A stretch of DNA of 64,000 nucleotides, from NCBI GenBank assembly GCA_035294125.1, contig DATGLM010000011.1, forward strand, positions 14,847-78,846. Direction: 5' to 3'. Positions 33,186 through 42,983 of the stretch are shown here, piece by piece. The stretch is from CADDYT01 sp035294125 (GTDB lineage: Bacteria > Chloroflexota > Ktedonobacteria > Ktedonobacterales > Ktedonobacteraceae). Under the pieces are notes generated by a model. It worked only from the letters and a program-made list of their open reading frames with translations, had not been told where the DNA came from and did not search any database. The translations under genes were made by a program, and so were the position numbers. The number at the start of each line of letters is the position of its first letter. Within the stretch, counting starts at the first letter, position 1.

Positions 33186-35651
33186 TCAGGCAGGCAATAA
33201 TTGTAGCCTGCCTTCCGCGTTGGCTTCGATGTGCTGGCGCTCGAAGAGCATGGGGTGGTGTTCGACGTTGAGCCAGGGTTTGATGAAGTCGTCGTAGTGC
33301 CTGTCGGCGGCCTGGCCGGACTGGCCGGGTGCGTGGCCTGAAAGCGAGGCGGCTGGGTCGGCCAGGTTGACGATCTGGCGGAACGAGGGCACCGTGAGGA
33401 TGACTTCGGGCTGGTCCGGGTATGTCGCGCCCATGTTGACGGTATCGATGTCGCCGCCGACCGGGAAGGGGCCGCGATTGAAGACCCTGTCGAGCGGCTT
33501 GACGCTGCCGAGCACGTGATTGTAGGTCATTCTGTGTATCTTGCCATATTGCCAGCGTGGGATGTCATCACCCAGCTTCTCGCGCAGTTGCTCGATAGCG
33601 GCTGCGAAGGCGCTGTTGATGGCCTCCTGCCAGGTGCGCGGGCCGTTGGGGATGGCCGAGTTGGCGAACCAGGCGTCGTTCTGTTCGTTGAGCAGGCGAG
33701 TGAGCAAGGGCTTGTCGCGGCTGGTGTAGCCGTTGGTGGGAGCGATCATCAGAGTGCCTGTGCCAAGATAGCGCTCGCGCAGTTTTTCATCGCCGAGCAT
33801 CGCGCTGAAGACGATGCGTTCCAGCTTGTAGAAGAAGGTGGCATAGATGGCGGCAGCGGCGCTGCTGGGCGAAAGCACGTAATCCCAGCTACGCAGCACG
33901 TCCTGGGCGGCTTGCGCGAGATTGTTTTCCGGCTGCGCTTTCAGCGCGAATGGCACAATCTGCGAGGCAGGGATAGAATACTGGTCGGCCTGGATGGCTG
34001 CCATATCGGAGAGGGAGAGCTTGCCCTTGCCCGATTTTGCCAGCAGCAGGTCGCGGATGCGCTGCGCCCGGTAACCGTTGAGCCATTCATTGGTGATGTA
34101 ATACGGGTAACTATCGTCGACAACGCGGTTATTGGCGGTGACGATGAAATGTTGCTCAGGATTGTAGGTCTGGGGCAGTTCATCGAAGGGAATGAAGCCG
34201 ATCCACTCGTACTCGCCTGTCCAGCCGGGAGATGGGAGCAGTCCCTGTCCTCTGGCACGGATGGGGATGGCTCCGGCCATGATATAGCCGATATTGCCCT
34301 TCTGGTCGGCGTAGATCACATTCTGTGGCGGCACATCCCAATCGCGCATGGCGTCGCGAAACTCTTCCCAGTCGGTGGCACGATTCAGTTTCTGGATGGA
34401 TGTGATGATAGTGCACTGTTCCAGGCCCGTCCAGCGCAAGGCGAGAGGCAATTCCGCCGATCCGGGAGTGTGGCCGTTGCTGTCAGCAGTCTCAACGGCC
34501 TGTGGATTCGGCAGGGTAGTGAGAATCGGGCCATGCCGGGTAACGCGCACCTCTTCGATAACTGGCTCCTTGCGGCCTTTGACACGGATTTCTTCGCGAA
34601 TTACCTCGGCCTCTTCCCACCGGCCCTTGTACTCATATTGACGGGAGTTCTGCGGGTTGAATTTCTCGATGTAGAGGTCTTCGACATCGGAGATGGCGTT
34701 GGTGACGCCCCAGGCAATGTGCCGGTTGTGGCCGATGACGACGCCGGGCGTGCCGGGGAAGCTGGCCCCTACCACGTCGATGCCGGGGGCGTTGAGGTGG
34801 CACTCGTACCAGATCGAAGGTGCGGCCTGCCCCAGGTGCGGGTCGTTACAGAGGATGGGCGCGCCGGTGACGGTCATGGCGCCATCTACTACCCAGTTAT
34901 TGCTGGCTCCCATCAGGCCAAAGCCGCTCAACCGCTTGAGATTTTCGTATTGTTCGAGCATCCCGGCGTTGATGCCACCATAGGGGACGCCGGGCGGGAT
35001 GATGAGTGGGTGCGTGGGATCGTAGCCTGCTTCGAGCTGTGCGGCGCGTTCGGGACCAAGCTGGCTCACGAGGAGGGCGCGAATGACTTCGGTCTCCCAG
35101 TTGCCGCCGAGGTTCCAGCCCATCATCTTGCTCCACTGGATACTGTCGGCGATTTTCCACGGCTCGGGTGTGAAGCGCAACAGGGTGAACTCGACGGGGA
35201 GCTTATGTTTGTTGCGCTCGATGTAGGCGTTGACGCCATTCGCGTAGGCTTGCAGCGGGTGACGGCTCTCTCTGGAAAGGCGAGCCAGCTCCTGTGCGGC
35301 GGCGCGATGCAGGCCCAGACGGCGCATGAAGCGGTCCGCCTCAATAGCGACTTCACCGAAGATTTCGGCAAGGCGACCGGAGCCGATACGGCGGTTAAAT
35401 TCCATCTGCCAGAGCCGTTCCTGGGCATGCATGTAGCCCTGCGCGAAATAGAGGTCATCTTCGTTCTGCGCGTAAATGTGAGGCACGCCATAGCGGTCGG
35501 TGATGATTTCAACGGGTGCATGCAGGCCCGACATGCGCAATTTTCCCTTTTTCTGTGCCAGCGGTCGCCGCATCAACACATAATATGCTCCCCCGACCAG
35601 CCCCGTGAGAGCCGCTCCAGCTAGCAACGTCTTTTGCCACCACGATGCCAT
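33186..35651 (-). CDS. Penicillin acylase family protein (peptidase S45, Ntn hydrolase)
   Basis: A protein of 821 residues behind AAGGAG. An N-terminal hydrophobic helix (about 8-28) is a signal anchor. The α-chain has the family start PVEIITDRYGVPHIYAQNED and GYMHAQERLWQMEFNRRIGS. The autoprocessing site is GASNNWVVDG: Ser250 becomes the β-chain N-terminus and nucleophile. Other conserved parts are NDPHLGQAAPSIWYECHL, HNRHIAWGVTNAISDVEDLY and the catalytic Asn region ITANNRVV. Length fits S45 (750-850). Substrates in this family include β-lactam side chains and acyl-homoserine lactones; which one applies cannot be told from sequence. Confidence 0.93.
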   Translation of the reverse strand: MASWWQKTLLAGAALTGLVGGAYYVLMRRPLAQKKGKLRMSGLHAPVEIITDRYGVPHIYAQNEDDLYFAQGYMHAQERLWQMEFNRRIGSGRLAEIFGEVAIEADRFMRRLGLHRAAAQELARLSRESRHPLQAYANGVNAYIERNKHKLPVEFTLLRFTPEPWKIADSIQWSKMMGWNLGGNWETEVIRALLVSQLGPERAAQLEAGYDPTHPLIIPPGVPYGGINAGMLEQYENLKRLSGFGLMGASNNWVVDGAMTVTGAPILCNDPHLGQAAPSIWYECHLNAPGIDVVGASFPGTPGVVIGHNRHIAWGVTNAISDVEDLYIEKFNPQNSRQYEYKGRWEEAEVIREEIRVKGRKEPVIEEVRVTRHGPILTTLPNPQAVETADSNGHTPGSAELPLALRWTGLEQCTIITSIQKLNRATDWEEFRDAMRDWDVPPQNVIYADQKGNIGYIMAGAIPIRARGQGLLPSPGWTGEYEWIGFIPFDELPQTYNPEQHFIVTANNRVVDDSYPYYITNEWLNGYRAQRIRDLLLAKSGKGKLSLSDMAAIQADQYSIPASQIVPFALKAQPENNLAQAAQDVLRSWDYVLSPSSAAAAIYATFFYKLERIVFSAMLGDEKLRERYLGTGTLMIAPTNGYTSRDKPLLTRLLNEQNDAWFANSAIPNGPRTWQEAINSAFAAAIEQLREKLGDDIPRWQYGKIHRMTYNHVLGSVKPLDRVFNRGPFPVGGDIDTVNMGATYPDQPEVILTVPSFRQIVNLADPAASLSGHAPGQSGQAADRHYDDFIKPWLNVEHHPMLFERQHIEANAEGRLQLLPA

Positions 35652-35750
35652 GATACGTGTCTCCTTGATCTAGCTCTTATGAGTTTTTATGTTAAAAACG
35701 CAACTGATTGTGCCAGCGCGAGCAAGCGATGCAGCCAGGATGGTGTCGGC

Positions 35751-35775
35751 CAGGGCGGAGCTTGCCTCCGCCCTG
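35751..35775. repeat. Short perfect hairpin after cysS
   Basis: CAGGGCGGAG (35751-35760), loop CTTGC, and CTCCGCCCTG (35766-35775). It lies 19 bp past the cysS stop and may terminate it, though the U-rich side (TATTTT) follows on the opposite strand. Confidence 0.45.
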
Positions 35776-35794
35776 TATTTTCTCTGCTATTCTA

Positions 35795-37246
35795 TTATAG
35801 CAGTTCTGTGCCGTGTGGGGTGTCGCGTACCTCGAAACCGAGGGCTTTGAGCTGGTCACGGATCTGGTCGGAACGTTTCCAGTCGCGGGCGACGCGCGCA
35901 GCGTCGCGTTCGCGCACGAGGGCCTGTACCTCCTCGCTGAGCTGGCGCGGCCCTCTGGGCTGCACGGTGTCGAGGCGCAGGCCAAGCACGCGGTCGAAGT
36001 CGAGGATGAGGCGGCGGCGCTCGGCGGGCGCGATGTGGTTGTTGCGCGCCGTCTCGCGGGTGATGCTGAGCGCGGTCGGCATATCCAGGTCATCGTTGAT
36101 AGCCGTGTGGAAGGCTTCGCGCACATGCAGCGCCTCTTCCGACCAGGGTTGCTGCTCAATGCCCGGCTCGACGGGCAGTTCCGCCAGGTCGGCGCGCAGG
36201 TTGTTCAACGCATTCTGCGCTGCCATGATCGACTCGTCGCTGAAGTGCAGCTTCGAGCGATAGTGCGCGGTCAGCAACAGGTAGCGGAAGGCAGGCGGCT
36301 CGATGCCCTGTGCCTTGATATCGCGCAGCAGTACGACGTTCCCTTTTGAACGCGACATCTTGATGGCATCGGTCTTGCCGAAGATGAGAAATTCCCCGTG
36401 AACCCAGAACTGCACCGGCTCCTTGCCCGAAACACCCTGGCTCTGCGCAATCTCATCCTCGTGGTGCGGGAAGATCAGGTCAACACCACCGGTATGGATG
36501 TCGAACTGCTCGCCCAGGTATTTCGTTGCCATAGCGGAGCATTCGATGTGCCAGCCGGGGAAGCCAACGCCCCACGGGCTTTCCCAGTTCATCTGCCGCG
36601 TCTCTTCGCCACGTTTCCACAAAGCGAAATCTTCCGGAGCCTCCTTATCCTCGGCGACCTCTTCCTGCACACGGCCACTGGCTCCGGCACGGAGTTTCTC
36701 GACGGTATTGCCGGAAAGCTCGCCGTAGTCCGGGAAACGGCTGACATCGTAGTAGACGTTGCCTTCAGGAGTGACGTAGGCAAGCTGCTTTTCCAGCAGT
36801 TGCTCCGTCATCTGCTGCATCTCCACGATGTGATCGGTGGCCTTCGGGCTGAGGTGCGGCGGCAGGATATTCAACTCGGCGGCGTCTTCAAAGTACTGCC
36901 GCGTGTAGTGGGCGGCAATATCGTAGGCCGAGCGGCCTGTGACGCGAGCCTCGTACTCCAGTTTATCCTCGCCACGCTCCTCCGTGTCGTTTTGCAGGTG
37001 GCCGACATCGGTGATGTTGCGCACCAGGAAGACATCGTAGCCGTTGTATTCGAGCATGCGGCGCAGCAGGTCGGTCATGACGAAGGTGCGCAAGTTGCCG
37101 ACGTGGATATCTTTGTAGACAGTGGGTCCGCACGAGTAGATGCCCACGCGGGGCGGGTTGAGCGGCTCAAACTGCCCCTTGCTTCTGGTCAAAGTATTAT
37201 ACAGGTAAACAGGTTTATGTGTATCTTCGTGTGTATGTGTAGTCAT
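35795..37246 (-). CDS. cysS: Cysteinyl-tRNA synthetase
   Basis: A protein of 483 residues from ATG 37246 (AGAGGAG at spacing 7); the ATG at 37252 is too close to that site. Class I signatures: SCGPTVYKDIHVGN, with zinc ligand C39 and the HIGH equivalent HVGN (48-51), and KMSRSKGN (about 296-303). WHIECSAMATKYLG holds the second zinc ligand, and the zinc histidines are in PHHEDEIAQS. The C-terminal anticodon-binding part is normal. It attaches Cys to tRNA(Cys) in the cytosol. The 5' region carries a 12-bp inverted repeat (37407-37418 with 37455-37466), but none of the conserved T-box text. Confidence 0.96.
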   Translation of the reverse strand: MTTHTHEDTHKPVYLYNTLTRSKGQFEPLNPPRVGIYSCGPTVYKDIHVGNLRTFVMTDLLRRMLEYNGYDVFLVRNITDVGHLQNDTEERGEDKLEYEARVTGRSAYDIAAHYTRQYFEDAAELNILPPHLSPKATDHIVEMQQMTEQLLEKQLAYVTPEGNVYYDVSRFPDYGELSGNTVEKLRAGASGRVQEEVAEDKEAPEDFALWKRGEETRQMNWESPWGVGFPGWHIECSAMATKYLGEQFDIHTGGVDLIFPHHEDEIAQSQGVSGKEPVQFWVHGEFLIFGKTDAIKMSRSKGNVVLLRDIKAQGIEPPAFRYLLLTAHYRSKLHFSDESIMAAQNALNNLRADLAELPVEPGIEQQPWSEEALHVREAFHTAINDDLDMPTALSITRETARNNHIAPAERRRLILDFDRVLGLRLDTVQPRGPRQLSEEVQALVRERDAARVARDWKRSDQIRDQLKALGFEVRDTPHGTELL

Positions 37247-37919
37247 GAGCATTCTCCTCTTGTTGCGTTGCGCAAGTCAGTTTGTCAAAGACACGCAAAG
37301 ATGAAAAAACGGGTTTTGGGAAGAGGTAGTAGCTCAGGCTGGGGACATGCTGGAGCATTCCATTAATTACAGGAAATGCACAGAAACAGGCACGCAGTTC
37401 CATTTACGTTCACAGAGGGCTGAGCTACCGGTGGTTTCTCTCGTTTCTCTTGTTCCTCTGTGAACGCCGGGACAGGTGCAATAGTGCTTCGTATATTGTG
37501 CAGAAAACTCTACAGATTTCACCATAGACTCCAAAACATAACTGGCCCGCTGCGCCGGTCATTTGTCATTTTCCGATAGTATATCACATTCTACGCTGCA
37601 CGTATAGCTTTTTGCCGGTGATTTTCCCCCTTCTGACCCGCCATGTCTCTCTACCTCTTATCGTTCTTTCTTTTTGATCGTCTCTGTAGCGTGAATGATA
37701 CAAGCATCACCATATTACCAATGCAGGTTATGACAATAAAAACATTTTGACATTCGTTAATTTATTCGTCTTATATATTGCAAATGAAGATAATTTCGTG
37801 TAGTTACGTTTATACACAATTGACCCCAATGGGAATTAACAACAAACTCATATTGGGCATTCCTGGCTTACGTTGGTACGCAAAGGCGGCAGAAGAACGC
37901 GGGTAAAGGAGGAGCAGCT
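37247..37919. other. Gene-free, AT-rich spacer with a probable promoter
   Basis: It holds a 12-bp inverted repeat at 37407-37466 in the cysS leader. In the AT-rich half there is a plus-strand promoter candidate: TTGACA (37747-37752) and TTATAT (37771-37776), spacer 18, 144 bp ahead of the Asp-rich gene. I see no ORF with a ribosome site, no tRNA and no riboswitch consensus. Confidence 0.5.
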
Positions 37920-38207
37920 ATGACACGACGTATTGGCTACAAGTTTCTAGATGAAGAGGAAGAGATTCCCACTCCAGATGATGATGACCCTTCAGGAGAT
38001 GATGCACCTGGGCAGGAAGATAGCGGCAAGCAAGTGTCAGGTAGTGATGGACCAGGGCCTCATGATGAGGATGACGATGATGACGACAACAGTGGTGATG
38101 GGGATAGCAGCGACAAGAATGGTGATGACCAGGATCAGGGAAGGGACGGTCAGGATGACGGAGATGGGGATGGGAAGAAAGGCAGGAGAGAAGCCGGTTG
38201 TCATTAG
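37920..38207 (+). CDS. Asp-rich low-complexity protein
   Basis: A protein of 95 residues with a textbook AAAGGAGG seven bases before ATG 37920. After MTRRIGYKFLDEEEEIPTP it is almost wholly Asp, Gly, Ser, Glu and Lys (GPHDEDDDDDDNSGDGDSSD), ending KKGRREAGCH. Such strings of Asp may bind calcium or other cations, or reflect an intrinsically disordered acidic tail. No structured domain. Low complexity makes gene calling less sure, but the ribosome site and upstream promoter support it. The transcript probably ends at the hairpin at 38188-38227. Confidence 0.6.
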   Translation: MTRRIGYKFLDEEEEIPTPDDDDPSGDDAPGQEDSGKQVSGSDGPGPHDEDDDDDDNSGDGDSSDKNGDDQDQGRDGQDDGDGDGKKGRREAGCH

Positions 38208-38227
38208 ACGGGCTTCTCCCCATTTTT
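38188..38227. terminator. Terminator between the Asp-rich gene and metH
   Basis: GAGAAGCC (38188-38195), a 15-base loop and GGCTTCTC (38211-38218), then CCCATTTTTAT. The stem overlaps the last codons of the Asp-rich gene; the T-run is on the plus strand. metH ends at 38226 on the other strand. Confidence 0.6.
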
Positions 38228-41200
38228 ATCCCATTTTCACCATCTCCTGCTGTGTGCGCACCGCGAAGTAGACAGCTTGCGGGTGGTGGACGACGATGGC
38301 GGCGGTGGACTGCTCTGGCACGAGCTGGTAGAACGCGGTAAGGTCAACGCCGATGGTGTCGCGCGCGGGGAGTAGCTGGAAGAGTTTGGTGTGATCTTCC
38401 AGGTCGGGGATGGCCGGATAGCCCCAACTGTAGCGACGTCCGCGCCGCTCGTTCAGACCAAGCTCCTGGCGTATCAGGCGATTGGTATATTCGGCCAGAC
38501 CCTCGGCCATTTCCACAGAGAGACCGTGCAGAAAGTAGGCCTCGGCGTAGTTGCCCTCGTCTTGCAGGCGCTGTACGGCTTCGCTGGCTGTTTTGCCCAT
38601 TGTTACCAGTTGGAAAGCGACGACATCGAGCGTGCCGCTGTCGACGGAGGCGAAGTAGTCGGCGAGGCAGAGCCGCTCGCGCTCGTGCTGGCGCGGGAAC
38701 TGGAAGCGCGTCACCTCGCGCCTGGCCCGAGGGTCGCCGGGGTCGTAGACGATCAGTTCGTTGCCGCGAGACTGGCAGGGGAAGTAGCCGTAGACGACCT
38801 TTGGTTGCAGATATCGCTGCTGTCGCGCCTGGAGCAACATGCGTTCCAGACGCGGGCGAAATTCCTGCTCCAGCAGACGGTTGAAATCCTCGCCGTGCGC
38901 CTTGCCGCCCCAGTGCAGGCGGAAGAGGGTGTTGAGGTCCATGCAGGTGGCGACATCCTCGAGGCCGATGCGTTCCAGCACACGCGGTCCCCAGAACGGT
39001 GGCTGCGGAAGATCCGCGAGCGGTTGAATGCTGGCCGAAGGTACTGCCTGCTCTGTTGTAACGGCGGCATCGTCGGCTGCGCCCGTTGCAGTTTTCTTCC
39101 GCCGCTCGCGCAGGGCCTCGTTGATAGTGCGCCGCACCAGAGCGGCGCGCTCTTCAGGGCCATTGGTCAATTTGTCGACGATTTCCAGACCCTCAAAGGC
39201 GTCACGGGCATAGAAGACGCCATGTGCGTAGGGAATGGGCGTCGCGTCCGTCGTTTGCTCGTCGACGAAGAGGATGCGCCGCCCATAAGAGCGATTGATA
39301 GCCGCGCCGCCGACGATGACGGGGAAGCTGAGGCCGCGCTTGTGCAGCTCTTTGACACAGAGCGGCATCTGCTTCGATGTGCTGACCAGCAGGGCCGAGA
39401 GGCCGATAGCGTCGGCCTCGACTTCGATGGCCTTGTCGATTATAGTATTGAGCGGCACCTGTTTGCCGAGGTCGTAGACAGTATAGCCGTTGTTGCTCAG
39501 GATGGTGTTGACCAGGTTTTTGCCGATGTCATGCACGTCGCCAAAGACGGTTGCCAGCACCACCTTGCCTTTCGTATAGCCTTCCTTCTTTTCCAGGTAT
39601 TGTTCCAGGTGGGCCACGGCGCGTTTCATCACTTCGGCAGATTGCAGCACGAAGGGCAGGATGAGTTCGCCCGCGCCGAAGCGGTCGCCCACGTCCTTCA
39701 TGGCGGGCAGCAGCACAGTGTTGAGCACCTGCACAGCGGACTCGCTCGTGGGAATGCCCTGCTCCTCAGCACGCTGTGTGATAGCCTGATCGATGAGCAG
39801 TTCGATGCCTTCTTTGCGCCGGTGCAGGATATGCCAGTGGATATTTTCGTCGCTGGTCATGCCCTCAGTCGGGTCGGCCTTAGCGCTCTCGCTCTCTTTC
39901 TGAGGCGCGTGAGCCTCGAAGTAGGCGATGTAGCGCGGCAAGGCGTCGGGCCGGTTGTAGATCAGGTCTTCGGCAAGCTGGCGCTGCTCGGCATCGATCT
40001 CGGCATAGGGTGTGATATGCGTTGGATTGACGATGGCGAGATCAAGCCCGGCTTTGACGGCGTGGTAGAGAAAGACGCTGTTGAGCACGGCACGAGCATG
40101 CGGCTGCAGGCCAAAGGAGACATTGCTGACGCCCAGGATGGTCAGCACACCGCGCAGTTCATTTTTGATGCGCGTAAGGGCGTTGAGCGTCTCGATGGCC
40201 GCCGTTTGCAGTTCTTCCTGCCCGGTCGTGATGGGGAAGGTGAGCGGATCGAAGATGAGCGCGTCGGGGGCCAGCCCATACTCGTTAACGCAAATCTCAT
40301 AAATTTTGTGGGCGATCTCGACCTTGCGCTCTTCCGTCTTGCCCATGCCCACCTCGTCGATAGTCAGGGCAACGACGGCGGCTCCATGCTCCAGCGCCAT
40401 TGGCAGCACGCTGTCAATCTTCGCGCGTCCTGTCTCCATGTTGATGGAGTTGATGATGGCGCGACCGGGGTAGGCTTCCAGCGCGGCCTTGATGACATTG
40501 GCCTCGGTGGTGTCGATCATAAGGGGCGCTTCGATGCCCATGGAGAGCTTTTTAATGGTCTTTGCCATCTGCTCGGCCTCGTCGGTACGCTCGGTCAGCG
40601 CCGTTTGCACATCCAGCACGTGCGCGCCGCCCTCGACCTGCTCGCGGGCAATGCCGAGCAGGGTATCATAATCATCGTTGAGCAGTGCCTGTTTCGCCTT
40701 GCGACTTCCCTGCGCGTTGACGCGCTCGCCGACCAGCAAAGGCGGCGGGTCCTGCTGCAATGTGGTGGCACGAATGCCGCTTGAGACGAGGGGAATGGAG
40801 ATTTTCGTGAAATTTTTTCCTATGATGTTGTGGTCGGCGATGGGGCGCGTCCGGCGGCGAGCGTTGCGACAGGCGCGGACGATGGCGCGCAGGTGCTCGT
40901 GGCTGTTGCCGCAGCAGCCGCCGACGATGTTGACACCGAACTCGGTGATGAATTCGCGCAGGGCAGCCGCCATCGTCTCCGGCTCCGTCGGGTAAACGGC
41001 CTGTCCGTTGACATTGAGCGGAATGCCCGCGTTGGGAATGGTGGAGATGGGCAGCGGGCAGTTTTCCGAAAGGAAACGCACCGGCTCGCGCATATAATCC
41101 GGCCCTGTCGAGCAGTTGAGGCCGATGATGTCGACACGCAGGTTGGCGAGCGTGGTCATCACGGCGGCGATATCGGTGCCGAGCAGCATGCGCCCGCCGG

Positions 41201-41798
41201 TATCGAGCGAGACCTGAGCCTGAATGGGGACGCCGCGCCCGACCTGCTGCATGGCCTTGCGCATGCCGGTAATGATAGCGCGCACTTCCAGCATATCCTG
41301 ATTGGTCTCCGTCAGCAGGACATCGACGCCGCCTTCCAGCAGCGCAACCGCCTGCTCGCGAAAGACCTCGACCAGTTGTTGATAGCTGATATTGCTGAGC
41401 AATGGGTCATCCGAGGATGGGAGCATACCGGTGGGACCAATGGAACCAGCGACAAAGCGCGGCTGCTCAGGTGTGCTATAGCGATCGGCCACACGCCGTG
41501 CGAGGCGAGCGGCGCTCAGATTGATCTCGTGCGTCAGGTGGCCGAGGCCATACTCATCCAGCTTGAGGCGACTGCCGGTAAACGTGTCCGTTTCCAGCAC
41601 ATCGCAGCCGACCTCAAGAAAACCAGCGTGAATCTCCTCGATGACGGCTGGCTTTGTCAGCACCAGGTATTCGTTGCAGCCCTCCGTGGCCTGGCCGCCA
41701 TAATCCTCCGCCGTCAATTGATAGCGTTGTATATTTGTCCCCATCGCGCCGTCGTAAATCAAGACGCGCTGTGCCAGGGCCTCTAAAAATCTGCTCAT
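38226..41798 (-). CDS. metH: Cobalamin-dependent methionine synthase
   Basis: A protein of 1190 residues, close to E. coli MetH (1227). In order: homocysteine-binding domain (about 1-310) with zinc cysteines in GLNCSTGP and GGCCGN; pterin-binding domain (about 345-600; FTKISIPLVSS to AYPGRAIINSINMETGRAKI); helical cap and B12 domain (about 660-890) with the cobalt-ligand motif GDVHDIGKNL; and the reactivation domain (about 950-1190) with RRYSWGYPAIPDLEDHTKLF. It methylates homocysteine using methyltetrahydrofolate, and SAM reactivates the cofactor. A Pro/Ala-rich linker precedes the last domain. The PfpI gene ends 33 bp upstream, so they may share a transcript. No cobalamin riboswitch is apparent in the short gap. 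Confidence 0.97.
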   Translation of the reverse strand: MSRFLEALAQRVLIYDGAMGTNIQRYQLTAEDYGGQATEGCNEYLVLTKPAVIEEIHAGFLEVGCDVLETDTFTGSRLKLDEYGLGHLTHEINLSAARLARRVADRYSTPEQPRFVAGSIGPTGMLPSSDDPLLSNISYQQLVEVFREQAVALLEGGVDVLLTETNQDMLEVRAIITGMRKAMQQVGRGVPIQAQVSLDTGGRMLLGTDIAAVMTTLANLRVDIIGLNCSTGPDYMREPVRFLSENCPLPISTIPNAGIPLNVNGQAVYPTEPETMAAALREFITEFGVNIVGGCCGNSHEHLRAIVRACRNARRRTRPIADHNIIGKNFTKISIPLVSSGIRATTLQQDPPPLLVGERVNAQGSRKAKQALLNDDYDTLLGIAREQVEGGAHVLDVQTALTERTDEAEQMAKTIKKLSMGIEAPLMIDTTEANVIKAALEAYPGRAIINSINMETGRAKIDSVLPMALEHGAAVVALTIDEVGMGKTEERKVEIAHKIYEICVNEYGLAPDALIFDPLTFPITTGQEELQTAAIETLNALTRIKNELRGVLTILGVSNVSFGLQPHARAVLNSVFLYHAVKAGLDLAIVNPTHITPYAEIDAEQRQLAEDLIYNRPDALPRYIAYFEAHAPQKESESAKADPTEGMTSDENIHWHILHRRKEGIELLIDQAITQRAEEQGIPTSESAVQVLNTVLLPAMKDVGDRFGAGELILPFVLQSAEVMKRAVAHLEQYLEKKEGYTKGKVVLATVFGDVHDIGKNLVNTILSNNGYTVYDLGKQVPLNTIIDKAIEVEADAIGLSALLVSTSKQMPLCVKELHKRGLSFPVIVGGAAINRSYGRRILFVDEQTTDATPIPYAHGVFYARDAFEGLEIVDKLTNGPEERAALVRRTINEALRERRKKTATGAADDAAVTTEQAVPSASIQPLADLPQPPFWGPRVLERIGLEDVATCMDLNTLFRLHWGGKAHGEDFNRLLEQEFRPRLERMLLQARQQRYLQPKVVYGYFPCQSRGNELIVYDPGDPRARREVTRFQFPRQHERERLCLADYFASVDSGTLDVVAFQLVTMGKTASEAVQRLQDEGNYAEAYFLHGLSVEMAEGLAEYTNRLIRQELGLNERRGRRYSWGYPAIPDLEDHTKLFQLLPARDTIGVDLTAFYQLVPEQSTAAIVVHHPQAVYFAVRTQQEMVKMG

Positions 41799-41831
41799 AC
41801 GCTCCCATCCCCCTTGTATATTTATTATCTC

Positions 41832-42353
41832 CTATTCAGCCAGGGCTGCAACCAGTTCCCGGCAAAACGCGGGAATATCTTCCACGACGCGCCCCCAGAC
41901 AAGGTTGCCCTCGCGGAAGGCCGGTTCGTCAACCCAGATGCCGCCCGCGTTGATGATATCATCCTTGATGCCGGTCGAACCGGTGGCTTTGTGGCCGCGC
42001 ATGATGCCAGCCGAAATGGGAACCCAGCCGCCATGACAGATGGTGCCGATGATCTTGCCCTGCTCGTTTATATCACGCACGAGTTGCAAAACGGCCTGGT
42101 TGCGCCGCAATTTATCGGGCGCCCAGCCGCCAGGAATGACAAGGCCATCCAGTTCCTCGGCCTTCGGCGCTTCCTCAATGGCAACATCGGGCGTCATCTC
42201 CAACCCGTGCTTGCCCCGTACTGTCTGTGTATTGAGGCCAATAATGACAACATGCGCGCCCTCTTCGCTCAGGCGCATAACAGGTACCCAGAATTCCAGG
42301 TCTTCCACTTCCTGCGCCACAAAAACGCCGACTTTCTTTCCCTGTAGCCGCAT
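41832..42353 (-). CDS. DJ-1/PfpI-family protein
   Basis: A protein of 173 residues. KKVGVFVAQEVEDLEFWVPV begins the flavodoxin-like fold, with the conserved Glu at 20. GLVIPGGWAPDKL supplies the oxyanion Gly, and the nucleophile is C106 in GTICHGGW. The sequence is of the PfpI type (YhbO/YraA), proteins linked to protein and DNA deglycation and stress protection; whether it is a protease is disputed. Upstream AGGAAGGAG supports ATG 42353. It lies immediately upstream of metH on the same strand. Confidence 0.9.
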   Translation of the reverse strand: MRLQGKKVGVFVAQEVEDLEFWVPVMRLSEEGAHVVIIGLNTQTVRGKHGLEMTPDVAIEEAPKAEELDGLVIPGGWAPDKLRRNQAVLQLVRDINEQGKIIGTICHGGWVPISAGIMRGHKATGSTGIKDDIINAGGIWVDEPAFREGNLVWGRVVEDIPAFCRELVAALAE

Positions 42354-42630
42354 CGTATGCTCGCTCCTTCCTTTGCTATATCTTTCCTCGTGAAGTTACT
42401 ATCGAACATTATATCATGAAGGTGGTAGGTCTCTGTGATAATGGCTCAGGCGCATACTGGCTCATTGGCTGTTGCCTTGCCGCCCTTTTTCTGTCAGGGT
42501 TGAGAAGCTGATGCTATTGAAACTACTATTGCCAGCTTCCCGTGTAGTTTTTGGTTGACCTTTTTGAGGAGTATTGTCGCGCTGTATTGTGCGGAAGCTA
42601 GAGTAGCAGTACAGCGGAAAGGAGTGGGAG

Positions 42631-42933
42631 ATGAACAAGTTTCTTACCGGTGCTTTGATCGGTGTTGGAATCGGCATGCTGCTGGCTCCGATGCCGGGGC
42701 AGCAGATGCGGCAAATGCTGGGCGAGCGGCTGCAAGAATTGGGCGGCCAGCTTAGCAGCAACGAGCAACTCAACCAGATTGTGCGGCAGGCGATGGGGCC
42801 GGAGTCGCCCGTGGAGCGTGGGCTGAAGAACCTGGCGAACAGAGCGACAACGCCAGATGCGGCGGATACGCTGGTGGAGAATCGCTACAGGCCCTCTTAC
42901 CCGGAGTACGTCGATCCCAATCTGAAAGCTTGA
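42631..42933 (+). CDS. YtxH-domain small protein
   Basis: A protein of 100 residues behind AAAGGAG. The N-terminal KFLTGALIGVGIGMLLAPMP is the YtxH signature (hydrophobic glycine-rich helix then AP). A charged helical tail follows (LGERLQELGGQLSSNEQLNQ). YtxH proteins are single-pass, stress-linked membrane proteins of unknown mechanism. The upstream spacer 42354-42630 shows no other gene. Confidence 0.8.
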   Translation: MNKFLTGALIGVGIGMLLAPMPGQQMRQMLGERLQELGGQLSSNEQLNQIVRQAMGPESPVERGLKNLANRATTPDAADTLVENRYRPSYPEYVDPNLKA

Positions 42934-42983
42934 GTGTGTAGAGAAATCGTTTTTCAGAGGGAGAGCCTATTGCTGCGCCAGCA

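Noticed and set aside
33516..35624. A 702-codon plus-strand frame opposite the penicillin acylase
   Set aside because: Antisense shadow of a GC-rich gene; the minus-strand product has a full family match and a ribosome site.
37407..37466. T-box leader for cysS
   Set aside because: The 12-bp stem is there, but the conserved AGGGTGG-type antiterminator text and a Cys specifier loop were not found.
38391..40784. A 797-codon plus-strand frame opposite metH
   Set aside because: Antisense shadow; the minus strand encodes all MetH domains in order.
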